A stretch of DNA of 6,959 bases, taken from positions 1-6,959 of the forward strand of contig WAQC01000108.1 in the NCBI GenBank assembly GCA_015520425.1, given 5' to 3'. The notes below the pieces were generated by a model that worked only from the letters and a program-made list of their open reading frames with translations, was not told where the DNA came from and ran no database searches. The position numbers were made by a program, and so were the translations under genes. Source of the DNA: Candidatus Pelearchaeum sp. GTDB taxonomy: Archaea > Thermoproteota > Nitrososphaeria_A > Caldarchaeales > Caldarchaeaceae. Shown piece by piece: positions 5,266 through 6,959 of the stretch (positions within the stretch are counted from its first letter, which is position 1; every line of letters begins with the position of its first letter).

Positions 5266-6945
5266 ATGGATAGGCCTAGCGTTGAGCGTTATGTTGGTGT
5301 TGTTAATGCTCCCCACCGTGCTTTTCTACGCTCTGTAGGGCTGACGGACGAGGATGTGGGCAAGCCTCTGGCTGCTATCGTTGTTGCCTGGAGCGAGGCT
5401 GGGCCATGCAACTTTCACACTCTCAACCTCATCAGATACGTTAAGGAGGGGATTAGAAGCGTGGGCGCCTCGGCTCTGGCCATGCCTACGATAGTGGTGA
5501 ATGATAACATAAGCATGGGAACCGAGGGTATGCGTTATAGCCTGGTGAGCCGCGAACTAATTGCAGACACGGCTGAAGCGCAGGTTATGGCTCATGCGTT
5601 TGACGGTTTCGTGGGTATAGGCGGCTGCGATAAGACCGAGCCTGGGCTTATGATGGCTATGGCGCGCATCAACAGGCCTGCGGCATATCTCTACGGCGGA
5701 ACAGCTGAGCCTGGCTTCTATGGTGATAGAAAGCTGACTATTGAGGATGTGTATGAGTCGCTGGGCGGCTATGTTAAGGGGATTGTGAGTGAGGAAGAAC
5801 TCTTGATGGTTGAGCGTTTTGCTCACCCGACGTATGGAACATGCGCTGGCCTCTTCACGGCCAATACTATGGCGTCTCTCTCCGAGGCTCTGGGCATAGC
5901 CCTGCTAGGAAGCGCGTCGCCTCCTGCGACATCTGCGCGAAGAGCGGCGTATGCGTATGAGACTGGTATGGCTCTTGCCAAGGCTATAGAAACTGGCCTC
6001 AAGCCACGCGATATAATGACCTTTGAAGCGTTTGAAAACGCTATAGCTGTGTTGATGGCTATGGGAGGCTCTACCAACGGGATTCTACACCTACTCGCCA
6101 TAGCTTACGAGGCTGGCGTGAAGCTCTCACTGGAAGATTTTGAGAGAATATCCAGCAAGACACCCTACATAGCCAGCCTAAGGCCTGGCGGCCTCTATGT
6201 TATGTCAGACCTAGACCAGGTCGGCGGCGTGCCCATAATACTGCGTAAGCTCATGAAGGCAGGCCTTCTAAATGGCGATGTACTCACCATAAGCGGGAAG
6301 ACGCTCAGAGAGAGCTTGGAGAGCTATAAGTTCCCCGAAGTCCAGCACTCACACATAGTTAAGGAGGTTTCCCAACCAATCAAACCGACTGGCGGCATCA
6401 AGATACTTCGCGGCACGCTAGCACCAGAAGGCGCTGTACTGAAGGTCGCTGCAACGGGAATTACACGCTTTGAGGGTAGGGCCAAGCCCTTTGACGGCGA
6501 GGAGGGTGTCTTTGAAGCCCTTAGGCGGAACGAGATACAAGAAGGAGATGTGGTAGTTATTAGGTATGAAGGGCCGCGCGGAGGACCTGGAATGCCTGAG
6601 ATGCTCCGCGTAACAGCGGCTATCGTGGGAGCTGGGCTGGGTGAGCATGTCGCTATGGTTACTGATGGCAGGTTTAGCGGTGCCACGCGCGGTATGATGG
6701 TGGGGCACGCGTCGCCTGAGGCTGCTGTGGGAGGTCCTATAGCGGTGGTGGAGGAGGGCGACAAGATAGTCATAGACGCTGAGAAAGGTAAGATTGACCT
6801 GCTTGTCTCCGAGAATGAGCTGAAGAAACGACTTGAGGGCTGGCGTCCACGCCCACCACGCTATACCAGCGGCCTCCTCGCAAAATATGCGTCGCTAGTA
6901 GCATCCGCATCGCTGGGAGCTATAACGAAACCAACACTACAATAA
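5266..6945 (+). CDS. ilvD: Dihydroxy-acid dehydratase (IlvD/Edd family)
   Basis: A 559-residue cytosolic Fe-S dehydratase that converts 2,3-dihydroxy-isovalerate and 2,3-dihydroxy-3-methylvalerate to the 2-keto acids of valine and isoleucine synthesis. The three cluster cysteines expected of a [2Fe-2S] enzyme are Cys48 (GPCNFH), Cys121 (GGCDKT) and Cys193 (YGTCAGLFTANTM). Asp80 and Asp122 are candidate Mg2+ ligands and Lys123 is the position of the carbamylated lysine. The C-terminal TDGRFSGATRG (from Thr466) holds Ser471, matching the proposed catalytic base, and GHASPEAAVGGPIA follows. Length is normal. No other branched-chain pathway gene is adjacent. Sugar-acid dehydratases share all these residues, and some archaeal homologues also dehydrate gluconate, so the substrate is probable rather than certain. 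The ATG start is set by the leaderless promoter. Confidence 0.9.
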   Translation: MDRPSVERYVGVVNAPHRAFLRSVGLTDEDVGKPLAAIVVAWSEAGPCNFHTLNLIRYVKEGIRSVGASALAMPTIVVNDNISMGTEGMRYSLVSRELIADTAEAQVMAHAFDGFVGIGGCDKTEPGLMMAMARINRPAAYLYGGTAEPGFYGDRKLTIEDVYESLGGYVKGIVSEEELLMVERFAHPTYGTCAGLFTANTMASLSEALGIALLGSASPPATSARRAAYAYETGMALAKAIETGLKPRDIMTFEAFENAIAVLMAMGGSTNGILHLLAIAYEAGVKLSLEDFERISSKTPYIASLRPGGLYVMSDLDQVGGVPIILRKLMKAGLLNGDVLTISGKTLRESLESYKFPEVQHSHIVKEVSQPIKPTGGIKILRGTLAPEGAVLKVAATGITRFEGRAKPFDGEEGVFEALRRNEIQEGDVVVIRYEGPRGGPGMPEMLRVTAAIVGAGLGEHVAMVTDGRFSGATRGMMVGHASPEAAVGGPIAVVEEGDKIVIDAEKGKIDLLVSENELKKRLEGWRPRPPRYTSGLLAKYASLVASASLGAITKPTLQ

Positions 6946-6959
6946 CCTTCAACAAACAA

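Noticed and set aside
6324..6773. Long open frames antisense to ilvD, also those at 5557-6101
   Set aside because: They are full of Ser/Pro/Arg/Thr as expected for antisense shadows, show no recognisable motif, and ilvD on the other strand is complete with all catalytic residues.

Overview
The window looks like chromosome of a thermophilic archaeon, most likely of the Thermoproteota and relatives. The lineage is an inference. It rests on an archaea-typical FAU-1 family protein, a stand-alone archaeal-style thymidylate kinase, TATA boxes about 27 nt upstream of start codons with no Shine-Dalgarno site (leaderless transcripts), and probable TTG/GTG starts. Base composition is close to balanced. 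There is no rRNA, tRNA, CRISPR array, insertion sequence or phage gene. This is compact housekeeping sequence with eight protein genes and no gene-free stretch longer than about 130 nt.

Layout. Positions 1-651 hold the 3' part of an aldo/keto reductase. Positions 717-1133 encode a two-CBS-domain protein and 1199-1858 a calcineurin-like metallophosphoesterase; each has its own TATA box and appears leaderless or nearly so. Positions 1951-2367 encode a SufU/IscU-type Fe-S scaffold that probably starts at TTG behind a short SD-containing leader. On the minus strand, from 5135 down to 2364, lies a tight operon in the order FAU-1 (DUF402) protein, dTMP kinase, SAMHD1-like HD phosphohydrolase. The last gene ends convergently with the scaffold gene and their stop codons share a CTAG. 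A 130-nt divergent promoter region (5136-5265) separates the operon from a leaderless IlvD-type dihydroxy-acid dehydratase (5266-6945).

How the genes may work together. The minus-strand operon is the most suggestive unit. A kinase that makes dTDP for dTTP synthesis is translationally coupled by an ATGA overlap to an HD enzyme that keeps the dNTPase-type catalytic residues. A FAU-1/DUF402 protein, related to RNA-binding and nucleotide-phosphatase families, precedes both. This could be a nucleotide-pool control unit. IlvD needs an Fe-S cluster and the window also holds an Fe-S scaffold gene, but the two are about 3 kb apart and not co-transcribed.

I did not find a clearly new multi-gene system. 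The points most worth a second look are the dTMP kinase/HD-hydrolase operon, the unusually short FAU-1 protein, the four-base convergent stop overlap, and alternating keto-rich and amino-rich blocks that ignore gene boundaries and coding strand.
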